Positions 24,261-32,404 of a stretch of DNA of 64,000 nucleotides are shown here, in pieces. The first letter of the stretch is position 1, and each line of letters begins with the position of its first letter. The DNA comes from Bradyrhizobium sp. CSA207 (GTDB taxonomy: Bacteria; Pseudomonadota; Alphaproteobacteria; Rhizobiales; Xanthobacteraceae). Location of the stretch: contig NZ_JAACFT010000018.1 of the NCBI RefSeq assembly GCF_029051685.1, positions 110,944 through 174,943 of the forward strand. The letters run 5' to 3'. The notes beneath the pieces are model-generated. The model searched no databases, was not told the DNA's origin, and saw only the letters and a program-made list of their open reading frames with translations. A program made the position numbers and the translations under genes.

Positions 24261-24280
24261 CCTTAAGAGGTGACTTAAGG
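24261..24280. promoter_or_regulatory. Inverted repeat upstream of the histidine kinase
   Basis: CCTTAAG at 24261-24267 and CTTAAGG at 24274-24280 are a perfect 7-bp inverted repeat with a 6-bp spacer. It lies between the kinase start (24195) and the CtrA box. It may be an additional operator. Confidence 0.4.
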
Positions 24281-24295
24281 AGCTAAAGAATTACG

Positions 24296-24310
24296 TTAAC
24301 CGGGCGTTAA
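24296..24310. promoter_or_regulatory. CtrA-type binding box, TTAA-N7-TTAA
   Basis: TTAACCGGGCGTTAA is a perfect match to the alphaproteobacterial CtrA full site. It lies 101-115 nt upstream of the DivJ/PleC-type kinase start and just inside the short gap after the convergent-side antiporter gene. Confidence 0.6.
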
Positions 24311-24331
24311 TTTGCATCCGGTCCACTCCGC

Positions 24332-25609
24332 TCACTGTAGCAGCGCTTGCTGCGCCACGTAGACCACGGCCCCCGCCAGATATCCGGCGAGCGCCGGAAC
24401 TGCGATGCGGCGGGCGTACCAGAGGAACTCGATTCGCTCGAGCCCCATAGCGGCAACGCCAGCGGCCGAACCGATGATCAGGATCGATCCGCCGGTCCCC
24501 GCGCAATAGGCGATGAACTCCCAGAGGAAGCTGTCGGGCGGATAATGCGCGAGGTCGTACATGCCCATGGTCGCGGCGACCAAGGGCACGTTGTCGATGA
24601 CGGCGCTGAGAAGGCCGAGCACGACGACGATGATATCCTGGCGGCCGATGGTCGCATCCAGCCATCTGGCCAGCATGGACAGCAGGCCGGCATGTTCGAG
24701 GCAGGCGACGGCGAGCAGGATACCGAGGAAGAACACGATCGAGCCCATGTCGATCCGCGTCAGCGCGTTGGCGAGCGACAGGGGACTGCGCACGTGCTCG
24801 TCCTTGTCGCGATGAACGATCTCGCCCACCAGCCACACGAGACCGAGCCCGAACAGGACGCCCATGAAGGGCGGCAGATGCGTGACCGTCTTGAAGACGG
24901 GCACCGCGATCAGCACGCCGAGCCCGAGATAGAACATCACGTTCCGCTCGAACGGAGCGACCCTCTGCAATCCGTCGTCCTTCATCGGCGGCGCGATGGT
25001 CTTGCCCCTGAGCGAAAAGCTGACGAATGCGAGCGGCACCAGCAGGTTGAGCAGCGACGGCAGGAACACGGCGCTCATGATGTTGAGCGGGCTGATCTGG
25101 CCGCCGATCCACAGCATGGTCGTGGTGACGTCGCCGATCACGGTCCATGCGCCGCCGGCATTGGCGGCGATGACGATGAGGGAGGCGAACAGCAGGCGGT
25201 CCTCATGCCGGGCGATCAGCCGCTGGATCAGCGAGATCATGACGATGGTGGTCGTCAGATTGTCGAGGATTGCGCTGAGGACGAACGACACGAATCCGAC
25301 CAGCCATATCAGCTTGACCTGGCTCGTCGTGCCGATGCGGGAGGTGATGACCTCGAAGCCGTCATGGGCATCGATCACCTCGACGATCGTCATTGCGCCG
25401 ATCAGGAAGAACACGATCTGCGCCGTGGAGGCGATGGACTCGTCGAGCTGACGGCCGACCAGCGCATGGTCGCCCGTCAGGATCGCGTAGACGGTCCAGA
25501 GCAGGCCAGCGCCGATCAGCGCCGAAGCGCTCTTGTTGACGCCGAGCGGATGCTCGAGCGCGATCGCCGCATAGGCCAGGACGAAGATTGCGGCGATCGC
25601 GGTCAGCAA
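24332..25609 (-). CDS. nhaD: Sodium:proton antiporter, NhaD family
   Basis: This 425-residue inner-membrane protein has about 11-12 hydrophobic segments. NhaD features include FFLIGAMTIVEVIDAHDGF, LSAILDNLTTTIVMISLIQR, IVIAANAGGAWTVIGDVTTT and, in the second half, SAVIDNVPLVAATMGMYDL. The paired D-N(L/V) hairpins are the ion-translocating regions of the ion transporter superfamily. It would expel Na+ or Li+ for H+. It is followed 22 nt downstream in coordinate terms by the dehydrogenase gene on the same strand. Confidence 0.92.
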   Translation of the reverse strand: MLTAIAAIFVLAYAAIALEHPLGVNKSASALIGAGLLWTVYAILTGDHALVGRQLDESIASTAQIVFFLIGAMTIVEVIDAHDGFEVITSRIGTTSQVKLIWLVGFVSFVLSAILDNLTTTIVMISLIQRLIARHEDRLLFASLIVIAANAGGAWTVIGDVTTTMLWIGGQISPLNIMSAVFLPSLLNLLVPLAFVSFSLRGKTIAPPMKDDGLQRVAPFERNVMFYLGLGVLIAVPVFKTVTHLPPFMGVLFGLGLVWLVGEIVHRDKDEHVRSPLSLANALTRIDMGSIVFFLGILLAVACLEHAGLLSMLARWLDATIGRQDIIVVVLGLLSAVIDNVPLVAATMGMYDLAHYPPDSFLWEFIAYCAGTGGSILIIGSAAGVAAMGLERIEFLWYARRIAVPALAGYLAGAVVYVAQQALLQ

Positions 25610-25631
25610 GGCAGCTTCAATCCTTCAGATG

Positions 25632-26501
25632 TCAGCGTGCGAGGCGCGCGAGCAGGCTGGACGTGTCCCAGCGCTTGCCGCCCATCTTCTCGACCTCGGC
25701 ATAGAACTGATCGATGAGCGCGGTCACCGGCAGGCTGGCGCCGTTGCGGCGGGCCTCGGCGATGCAGATCGAGAGATCCTTGCGCATCCATTCGACTGCG
25801 AATCCGAAATCGTACTTGTCCTCGTTCATGGTCTTGTAGCGGTTCTCCATCTGCCAGGACTGCGCCGCGCCCTTGGAGATGGTGTCGATTACGGCGGCGA
25901 CGTCGAGGCCGGACTTCTTGGCGAAGTGGATGCCTTCGGACAGGCCCTGGACGAGGCCGGCGATGCAGATCTGGTTGACCATCTTGGTGAGCTGGCCGGA
26001 GCCGGCGGGGCCCAAAAGCTTGCACATCCGTGCATAGGCGGCGATCACCGGCTCGGCGCCGGCATAGGCATCCGCCGCGCCGCCGCACATCACCGTCAGC
26101 ACACCGTTCTCGGCGCCGGCCTGGCCGCCGGAGACCGGCGCGTCGATGAACTTGAAACCGGTCTTGGTCGCGGCCGCATCGAGCTCACGGGCGATCTCGG
26201 CCGAGGCGGTGGTGTGATCGACGAAGGTTGCGCCCTTCTTCATGCCGGCAAACGCGCCGTCGGCGGCGATCGTGACTGCGCGCAAATCATTGTCGTTGCC
26301 GACGCAGCACATCACGAAATCCTGGCCTTCGGCCGCGGCCTTCGGGGTCGCTGCGGTCTCGCCGCCGAACTTGTTCGCCCATTCCTTCGCCTTGGCCGCG
26401 GTGCGGTTGTAGACGGTGACCTCATGGCCCCCTTTTTTCACGAGGTGTCCGGCCATGGGGAAGCCCATGACGCCGAGACCGAGGAAAGCGACTTTAGCCA
26501 T
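25632..26501 (-). CDS. NAD(P)-dependent beta-hydroxyacid dehydrogenase (3-hydroxyisobutyrate dehydrogenase family)
   Basis: This 289-residue two-domain dehydrogenase has the Rossmann motif FLGLGVMGFPMAGHL at 6-20, the substrate motif FIDAPVSGGQAGAENG, and the catalytic Lys in GQLTKMVNQICIAG. Family members oxidise 3-hydroxyisobutyrate or reduce tartronate semialdehyde. SVTVYNRT-like VTVYNRTAAKAKE with Asn-Arg after the second strand suggests NADP preference. It lies upstream of nhaD on the same strand and may share a transcript. The exact substrate is unresolved. Confidence 0.92.
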   Translation of the reverse strand: MAKVAFLGLGVMGFPMAGHLVKKGGHEVTVYNRTAAKAKEWANKFGGETAATPKAAAEGQDFVMCCVGNDNDLRAVTIAADGAFAGMKKGATFVDHTTASAEIARELDAAATKTGFKFIDAPVSGGQAGAENGVLTVMCGGAADAYAGAEPVIAAYARMCKLLGPAGSGQLTKMVNQICIAGLVQGLSEGIHFAKKSGLDVAAVIDTISKGAAQSWQMENRYKTMNEDKYDFGFAVEWMRKDLSICIAEARRNGASLPVTALIDQFYAEVEKMGGKRWDTSSLLARLAR

Positions 26502-26700
26502 GTGTGGTACCTTATCGGTAGTTTGGGTTTTACGGTTGTTGCCGGGCGAGGGGCGCCAGCCGGGGCGTCATCGGGTTCCGCCGTGGAGGCGGATCTGGGC
26601 GCACCATAAACCCTTAGGCGCGGAGGGCAACGGCTTCGTTTGGCGCCCGCCTGTGCTAGGATGGCAGGACAAGGACTTCAAAAAAAATGGGAGCGAAAGC

Positions 26701-27138
26701 ATGGGCGGCGTGAGCGTTGGCGTCCTCGATCACTTCAACATCCGGACCAGGAATCTGGCCGAGACGGTCCGCTTCTACGAGGACGTGCTGGGCCTGGAAA
26801 AAGGCGCGCGGCCGAATTTCGCCTTTCCAGGGGCCTGGATGTACAGCGAGGGCAAGCCGGTGGTGCACCTCGTCGATATTTCTCCGACCTCGGAGCCACA
26901 AAAACCGGACTCCGGAGTTGTCCACCATGTCGCCTTCGCCAGCCGTGGCTTTGAAGGCATGAAGCAGCGTCTCGCTGCCAAGGGCATGAAATTCGACTCG
27001 CGCCAGGTGCCCGGCGGCGAACTCTGGCAGATCTTCGTCCACGACCCCAACGGGGTGATGATCGAGCTTAACTACGAGGCGGCCAAGGAGCAGGGGGCCG
27101 CGCCTGCCGAGATGGCTGACGATATCGGCAGGCAGTAG
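26701..27138 (+). CDS. VOC family (glyoxalase/bleomycin resistance) protein
   Basis: This 145-residue protein starts at ATG 26701, after GGGAGCGAAAGC. The double beta-alpha-beta-beta-beta pattern is visible: LDHFNIRTRNLAETVRFYED at about 9-28 with a metal-ligand His, VVHHVAFAS in the middle, and FVHDPNGVMIELNY with the terminal Glu ligand. It is a metal-dependent lyase, dioxygenase or binding protein of unknown substrate. It is divergent from the dehydrogenase and 54 nt upstream of the ApbC gene. Confidence 0.9.
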   Translation: MGGVSVGVLDHFNIRTRNLAETVRFYEDVLGLEKGARPNFAFPGAWMYSEGKPVVHLVDISPTSEPQKPDSGVVHHVAFASRGFEGMKQRLAAKGMKFDSRQVPGGELWQIFVHDPNGVMIELNYEAAKEQGAAPAEMADDIGRQ

Positions 27139-27192
27139 CCTTTTGGGCGTTTCCGCTCTAATGGGGCAGATCTTGAATTCAGGAGATGCGCT

Positions 27193-28329
27193 TTGAGCGT
27201 GACGCAGCAACAGGTTTTGGACAGCCTTAGCCGGATCAAATCGCCCCGCGGGGTCGCGCTCACCAATGCCAATGTGCTGAGCGCGATCAGCGCGTCGGAC
27301 GGCAAGGTTTTCTTCTCGATCAACGTCGATGCCGCCGAGGCCCGGGCTTGGGAATCGGTCCGTGCCGAGGCCGAAGCCGCCGTGCGCGCCATTCCGGGGG
27401 TCACCACCGCGATGGTGGCGCTGACCGCCGAGCGCAAGCCCGGCGCCGCGCCGCCGCCGCCGCCAACTCCGAGCCGCGGCACGCCGGGCGTGCAGCCGGT
27501 GCATGCCCACAAGCCGCCGCAGGGCGGCGCCTCGCCGATGGCGCGGCAATCCGAGATTCCGGGCGTCGCTGCCGTGATCGCGGTGGCCTCGGGCAAGGGC
27601 GGCGTCGGCAAGTCGACCACCGCGCTCAATCTGGCGCTGGGCCTGCGCGACCTCGGCTTCAAGGTCGGGCTGCTCGATGCCGACATCTACGGCCCCTCGG
27701 TGCCGCGCTTGACCGGCCTGCGCGAAAAGCCGGCGCTGAACGACGAGCGCAAGATGATTCCGCTCAGGCGCTTCGGCCTCGCCATCATGTCGATCGGCTT
27801 CCTGGTCGAGGAAGAGACCGCGATGATCTGGCGCGGCCCGATGGTGATGTCGGCGGTGACGCAGATGCTGCGCGACGTCGAATGGGGCGAGCTCGACGTG
27901 CTGGTCGTCGACATGCCGCCCGGCACCGGCGATGCCCAGCTCACGCTGGCGCAGAACGTGCCGCTGAAGGGCGCTGTCATCGTCTCGACCCCGCAGGATC
28001 TGTCCCTGATCGATGCGCGGCGCGGGCTTGCGATGTTCAGGAAGGTCAATGTGCCCGTGCTCGGCATCGTCGAGAACATGAGCTATTTCCAGTGCCCGCA
28101 TTGCGGCACGAAGTCCGACATCTTCGGCCATGGCGGGGCGCGGCACGAGGCCGAGAAGCTCGGCGTGCCGTTCCTGGGCGAGATCCCGCTGCACATGGCG
28201 ATTCGCGCCACCTCGGATGCTGGTAACCCCGTGGTCGACAGCGAGCCGGCCGGGCCCCATGCGGCGATCTATCGCGCCATTGCGGGTCAGGTCCGCGACC
28301 AGCTCAAGGGCGTCATTGCTGCGGCCTGA
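27193..28329 (+). CDS. apbC: Iron-sulfur cluster carrier protein ApbC/Mrp
   Basis: This 378-residue P-loop protein starts at TTG 27193, preceded at good spacing by AGGAG. The N-terminal 90 residues form the MIP18/DUF59-like domain. A Pro-rich linker (PPPPPTPSRGTPG) precedes Walker A SGKGGVGKSTTALNLALGL. The C-terminal cluster-binding CPHC in YFQCPHCGTKSDIFG is present. It assembles or transfers Fe-S clusters to apoproteins in the cytoplasm. Confidence 0.94.
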   Translation: MSVTQQQVLDSLSRIKSPRGVALTNANVLSAISASDGKVFFSINVDAAEARAWESVRAEAEAAVRAIPGVTTAMVALTAERKPGAAPPPPPTPSRGTPGVQPVHAHKPPQGGASPMARQSEIPGVAAVIAVASGKGGVGKSTTALNLALGLRDLGFKVGLLDADIYGPSVPRLTGLREKPALNDERKMIPLRRFGLAIMSIGFLVEEETAMIWRGPMVMSAVTQMLRDVEWGELDVLVVDMPPGTGDAQLTLAQNVPLKGAVIVSTPQDLSLIDARRGLAMFRKVNVPVLGIVENMSYFQCPHCGTKSDIFGHGGARHEAEKLGVPFLGEIPLHMAIRATSDAGNPVVDSEPAGPHAAIYRAIAGQVRDQLKGVIAAA

Positions 28330-28517
28330 GCCGGAGGACATGCGACTTTCGTCGAGCCCCGTCATGCCAATGTCGCGTTTCGAAAGCGGGGCTTCCGTGT
28401 TAAAGGCCCCGGCAGTCAAGCCCCTTCGGTTCGACGCGGCCCAGAACGCGCCCGCCGGAATGAGCGGCGGCAACGAGGAAGTCTAGGGGAAACGCCCCAG
28501 CAAGGAGAGACCTGAAG

Positions 28518-29606
28518 ATGAAGCGTCGTGATTTCTTGAAAGTGTCGGCAGCAGGCGCGGCGGCGACCGCGGTGGCCTCGCCGGCGATCGCGCAGTCCTC
28601 GCCCGAGGTGAAGTGGCGCCTGACTTCGAGCTTCCCGAAGTCGCTCGACACCATCTATGGCGGCGGCGAGCAGGTGGCGAAGTACGTCGCCGAGATGACC
28701 GACAACAAGTTCCAGATCCAGGTGTTCGCCGCTGGCGAGGTCGTCCCCGGCCTCCAGGCGCTCGACGCGACCTCGAACGGCACCGTCGAGATGTGCCACA
28801 CCGTCTCCTACTATTATGTCGGCAAGGACCCGACCTTCGCGATCTTTGCGTCGGTGCCGTTTGGCCTCAACGCGCGTCAGCAGAATTCCTGGCTCTACCA
28901 GGGCGGCGGCAACGAGCTCGCCAATGAGTTCTTCAAGAAGTCGAACGTGATCGGCTTTCCCTGCGGCAACACCGGCACGCAAATGGGCGGCTGGTTCCGC
29001 AAGGAGATCAAGACGGTCGCCGATCTCTCGGGCCTCAAGATGCGCATCGGCGGCATTGCCGGCCAGGTGCTCCAGAAGGTCGGCGTGGTGCCGCAGCAGC
29101 TCGCCGGTGGCGACATCTACCCGGCGCTGGAAAAGGGCACCATCGACGCGGCCGAGTGGGTCGGCCCCTACGATGACGAGAAGCTCGGCTTCGCCAAGGT
29201 CGCCAAGTACTACTACTATCCGGGCTTCTGGGAAGGCGGCCCGACGGTGCATTCCTTCGTCAATCTCGAAAAATGGAACGGGTTGCCGAAGAACTACCAG
29301 GCGGTCCTGACCAACGCGATGGCCAACGCCAACAGCTGGATGGCCGCGCGCTACGACATGCAGAACCCGGGGGCGCTGAAGCGTCTGGTCGCCGGCGGCA
29401 CCCAGCTTCGTCCCTTCACCAACGAGGTGCTGGAAGCCTGCCTCAAGGCGACCAACGAATTGTGGGCCGAGATCTCGGCCAAGAACCCCGACTTCAAGAA
29501 GTCGATCGACGCCATGCAGGCCTACCGCTCCGACGAATATCTGTGGTGGCAGGTCGCCGAATACACCTACGACAGCTTCATGATCCGCTCGCGCACCCGC
29601 GGCTGA
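28518..29606 (+). CDS. TRAP transporter substrate-binding protein DctP (orphan)
   Basis: This 362-residue periplasmic protein has a twin-arginine signal, MKRRDFLKVSAAGAAA, and ends the signal at ASPAIAQS. The body (VKWRLTSSFPKSLDTIYGGG, IDAAEWVGPYDDEKLG) matches the TakP type that binds 2-oxo acids, commonly with a cation. It is very similar over its whole length to the protein at 35845, but no permease gene adjoins it. It may share the permeases encoded at 37011-39274. A terminator follows at 29634. Confidence 0.93.
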   Translation: MKRRDFLKVSAAGAAATAVASPAIAQSSPEVKWRLTSSFPKSLDTIYGGGEQVAKYVAEMTDNKFQIQVFAAGEVVPGLQALDATSNGTVEMCHTVSYYYVGKDPTFAIFASVPFGLNARQQNSWLYQGGGNELANEFFKKSNVIGFPCGNTGTQMGGWFRKEIKTVADLSGLKMRIGGIAGQVLQKVGVVPQQLAGGDIYPALEKGTIDAAEWVGPYDDEKLGFAKVAKYYYYPGFWEGGPTVHSFVNLEKWNGLPKNYQAVLTNAMANANSWMAARYDMQNPGALKRLVAGGTQLRPFTNEVLEACLKATNELWAEISAKNPDFKKSIDAMQAYRSDEYLWWQVAEYTYDSFMIRSRTRG

Positions 29607-29633
29607 TCGCCTGAAGCAGTCGGACGACGATAC

Positions 29634-29664
29634 GCCCGGTCTCGCTCGCGAGGCCGGGCTTTTT
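29634..29664 (+). terminator. Rho-independent terminator after dctP-like gene
   Basis: GCCCGGTCTCG and CGAGGCCGGGC pair over 11 bp with one G-U/mismatch position, with a CTCG loop and a following TTTTT run, 28 nt after the stop of the TRAP binding-protein gene. Confidence 0.85.
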
Positions 29665-29907
29665 CGTTGGCGCGGCGGAATCCGGGACGGACGGCGAGGG
29701 GCCCCCAAAACAAAAATATGAAAAACAACCCCATGCACAGTAGAAATGGGACGAGGGCATGTTTCCTCGGAATGCTGCCAACAGTTTGAGACGGCGGGAC
29801 AAATCAGCGGGAAGGGCAATCATCGCACGGCCGCGGCCGAAGCGGCGATTTTGCCTGAGCGCGGCATCCATACTGACATCGTCATTTGTCGCGCGTCTGC
29901 CCTCCAT

Positions 29908-29994
29908 CGTCATTGCGAGGAGCTCTTGCGACGAAGCAATCCAGACTATCTCCTGGAAGGCAGACTGGATTGCTTCGCTACGCTCGCAATGACG
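29908..29994. repeat. Long palindromic intergenic repeat (CGTCATTGCGAGGAGC family)
   Basis: CGTCATTGCGAGGAG on the left and CTCGCAATGACG on the right, with GACGAAGCAATCCAG and CTGGATTGCTTCG inside, make an interrupted inverted repeat of nearly 90 bp. This motif is one I recognise as recurring in Bradyrhizobium/Rhodopseudomonas intergenic regions. No gene lies in 29665-30112 apart from this element. Confidence 0.7.
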
Positions 29995-30112
29995 GGGATG
30001 GAGTTACGGCCGACTAACAAGGGCCGTTTGACTCGTCGGGCAAAACAGTGGCAAAAGACGATCATCGCATAATCCGAAATCGTGTCCCGACGCCGAGCTC
30101 TGGAAGGTGGCG

Positions 30113-30292
30113 ATGAGCTTCGATCTTCATGAAGTTCAAGGCGCGTTGCGCAAGGCATGGTCGTTGTCGACATCCCGCAAATGGACGGCGAGCAATCCTG
30201 TAGATTGTGCCGACGGAGAGCTGGGAGCAACGAATGACGAACTGGCTGAACTCAGAGCGGCGTTTCAGAAGGACCGTACCAAGTCGGGTTAG
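30113..30292 (+). pseudogene. Internally deleted YunG-like protein remnant
   Basis: ATG 30113, after GGAAGGTGGCG, opens 59 residues. MSFDLHEVQGALRKAWSLST and SRKWTASNP resemble the N-terminus of YunG-like proteins, normally about 110-120 residues. The last 25 residues (GATNDELAELRAAFQKD) resemble their C-terminus. The middle part is missing, so the ends look joined by an in-frame deletion. It could still be translated. The family assignment rests on memory of the pattern and is tentative. Confidence 0.45.
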
Positions 30293-30378
30293 GGCTGCAG
30301 CCGACGTTGCGCTGTCTCTCTTAGAGGTTCGTTATCGGCCAAACCGAACGCCCCACTTGTTTCACTTTCCTTGGGAGA

Positions 30379-31091
30379 GTGAATGGCCTCAAGATGCGTG
30401 CGGTCAGCCAGAGAATGGATATCCCTCAAACGACGCTTGCAGCCAGCGCCGCCAACAAGGTCTGTTACACGAGCCGCTGTCGGTTGTTCGTTCCCGTAGA
30501 TTGCACGGCATTCCGCGTCGGCTATAGCGGGTACTATGTGACGACAGCCGAGACAAATCTGGGGAACGATCAGGGTGTCACTGCCGCGTTAGAAATCGGT
30601 AGCACCGTTGTCCAGTACACATTCGGCGGCCAGAACCAAGGGACCGTCCTTAACGGTGCAGCCTTGTACAATAGCGATTTTATCTCAGCGGCGTCGTTTG
30701 GCCTCTCCACTTTCAATGGAGCGACGATCTGGTTGCGAAATGAGATGTTCGTTGCCCAAGGTGGGCAATACCCGGTGACAATGCCAACCTCGCTCACCGG
30801 CGAAGGCGGTTTCTTCAATGATGGTACGAATTCCCAACTGCTAAACATTGGCGCGTTGAATACGGCCGGAGGCGGCGGAACATCGATTTGAATTCTGTCG
30901 TCGCTGATCCGGTGGCGCTCGACCGTTGGGCGGTTACGGGAGCCGCCAATTACGCCACCAATGATGGTATCCATCCGCAACCGGCGATGAGTGTGATTGC
31001 GAGTCAAGTGCACTCCCTTCAAGGCGTTGGAGGCGGTATCCTCAGGGCGCGGCGCTGCACGGTGTTCGCTAACAGCCGTTCACCCCTTTAG
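30379..31091 (+). pseudogene. Broken SGNH/GDSL-hydrolase-like gene
   Basis: The frame 30379-30891 gives 170 residues without enzyme motifs but with the beta-rich pattern CRLFVPVDCTAFRVGYSGYY, LEIGSTVVQYTFGGQNQG and SLTGEGGFFNDGTNSQLL. It ends in GGGGTSI, and a shifted frame follows (30888-31091) with AANYATNDGIHPQPAMSVIA. The DGIHP there looks like the terminal Asp-X-X-His block of SGNH hydrolases. The central part with GDSL and the oxyanion blocks is absent, so a deletion and frame change seem likely. Codon usage is less GC-rich than in neighbours, suggesting acquired DNA. Confidence 0.5.
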
Positions 31092-31298
31092 CCGGTTAAG
31101 CAACGCAACGCGCTCGTCGTTGAATTCGCGAAGATATTGAGCATTCGAAAGCTGCGTCTCCTGCCACTCGATGCGATCTTCCGCCGTCCAAAGGTAACAC
31201 TCGCGAGCGAAGCGAGCTTTTTCGGCCTTATCGAATTCTGTGTAAAGTATGATATCACGTTCCACCTGGTCCAGTTGTTCCTGGATAGTTCTTGGCAT
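31080..31298 (-). CDS. Small hypothetical helical protein
   Basis: This is a 72-residue frame from ATG 31298 (minus), preceded by GAGGGA at proper distance. The product (MPRTIQEQLDQVERDIILYT; ending FNDERVALLNRLKG) is hydrophilic and predicted almost wholly helical. No family is recognised. It sits in a degraded, repeat-bearing region and could belong to a lost mobile element. The ribosome site and amino acid composition favour a real gene over the opposing frame. Confidence 0.45.
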   Translation of the reverse strand: MPRTIQEQLDQVERDIILYTEFDKAEKARFARECYLWTAEDRIEWQETQLSNAQYLREFNDERVALLNRLKG

Positions 31299-31727
31299 CA
31301 GCCGTTCCCTCGGCCTTGCCTCCAGCCAGTGCCAGTTTTCGCCTCAATCTATGTGGCGGGCAACATGCGGTTCGCTCTCTTTGGTAGTTGGGCGCATAGT
31401 TTGTTCGTAAAGGTTATTCCGTAAGATTGTCGTCATCTGCTTGACTGTCGAGGCGACCTGGTTCGCGCAATGGGCAGTCCTTCCACTCCCTCAGGGGCAG
31501 TGCCCGTCAAGCGCTCGGTCTCTGCTGCAGCAATGTCCGATCAAACGCGAGATTTCGGATTTGACTACGCGCCCCTTTTGGATGTGCCCTCCATTGGCCT
31601 TACATGAAACTGACGAGGCACCAGAAGCCGGGCCGTTTTTCGCTGGCCGAGCTGCCCGGAATGTTGGAAGACAGCGAACAAGCGGCCCGAGCCGTGGATT
31701 TACACCAGACCATCCGGCGGGAATGCG
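31299..31727. other. Intergenic stretch without a recognisable gene
   Basis: About 430 bases between the small helical protein and the response regulator. Frames here look like chance ORFs. The last 100 bases presumably contain the promoter of the two-component operon, but I see no convincing -35/-10 pair or operator. Confidence 0.5.
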
Positions 31728-32402
31728 ATGCGTCTTCTGATCGTCGAGGACAATGCCGAGCTGTCGCGGCTCGTTGCCGGCGGGCTGGCGGCGGCCGGCT
31801 ACGAGAGCGACATCGTGAGCAGCGCCGCCGCGGCGCGCGAGGCTGTGGGCGGCGTCAGCTATGCCGCGATGATCCTCGACCTCGGGCTGCCCGACGACGA
31901 TGGCCTCTCGGTGCTGCGCGAGCTGCGCCGCCAGAGCAATCCGCTGCCCGTGCTGGTGCTGACCGCGCGCGGCGGCTTGCAGGATCGCGTCAACGGCCTG
32001 CGCAGCGGTGCGGACGACTACCTTGCAAAGCCGTTCGCCATGGAGGAGCTGGTGGCGCGGCTGGAGGCTATCTTGCGCCGGCCGGGCCAGCTGCTCGGCC
32101 GCTCGCTGCATCTGGCCAATCTCGTCTACGACACCGAAAGCCGCCAGATCTTCGTCGACGATCAGCCGCGCATCATCTCGGCGCGCGAGGCGTCGGTGCT
32201 GGAGATCCTGTTGCGGCGGCAGGGGCGGGTGGTGCCGAAGAAAAACGTCGAGGACCATATTTTCGGGCTCGAAGGCGAGGTCGCCTCCAACGCGGTGGAG
32301 GTCTACGTCTCGCGGCTGCGCAAGCAGCTGGCCGAGCACGGCGCCAAGGTCGTGATCCACACCATTCGCGGCGTCGGCTATCTCATGGCCGAGGAGAAAT
32401 AA
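31728..32402 (+). CDS. OmpR-family response regulator (TctD-like)
   Basis: This 224-residue protein has an N-terminal receiver domain: MRLLIVEDNAELSRLV carries the acidic pocket, the phospho-acceptor Asp is in MILDLGLPDDDG near residue 51, Thr is in VLVLTARGG and Lys in YLAKPFAMEEL. A C-terminal winged helix contains SNAVEVYVSRLRKQLAEHGA and IHTIRGVGYLM. It is 2 nt upstream of its kinase gene. The closest recognisable type is TctD/QseB. Targets are unknown; a peptidase and TRAP transporter lie downstream. Confidence 0.93.
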   Translation: MRLLIVEDNAELSRLVAGGLAAAGYESDIVSSAAAAREAVGGVSYAAMILDLGLPDDDGLSVLRELRRQSNPLPVLVLTARGGLQDRVNGLRSGADDYLAKPFAMEELVARLEAILRRPGQLLGRSLHLANLVYDTESRQIFVDDQPRIISAREASVLEILLRRQGRVVPKKNVEDHIFGLEGEVASNAVEVYVSRLRKQLAEHGAKVVIHTIRGVGYLMAEEK

Positions 32403-32404
32403 GC

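Noticed and set aside
26656..28473. A 605-codon minus-strand frame
   Set aside because: It is antisense to the VOC and ApbC genes, both of which carry firm motifs.
31137..31424. A 95-codon plus-strand frame
   Set aside because: It opposes the small helical minus-strand frame, which has a better ribosome site and a more protein-like composition.
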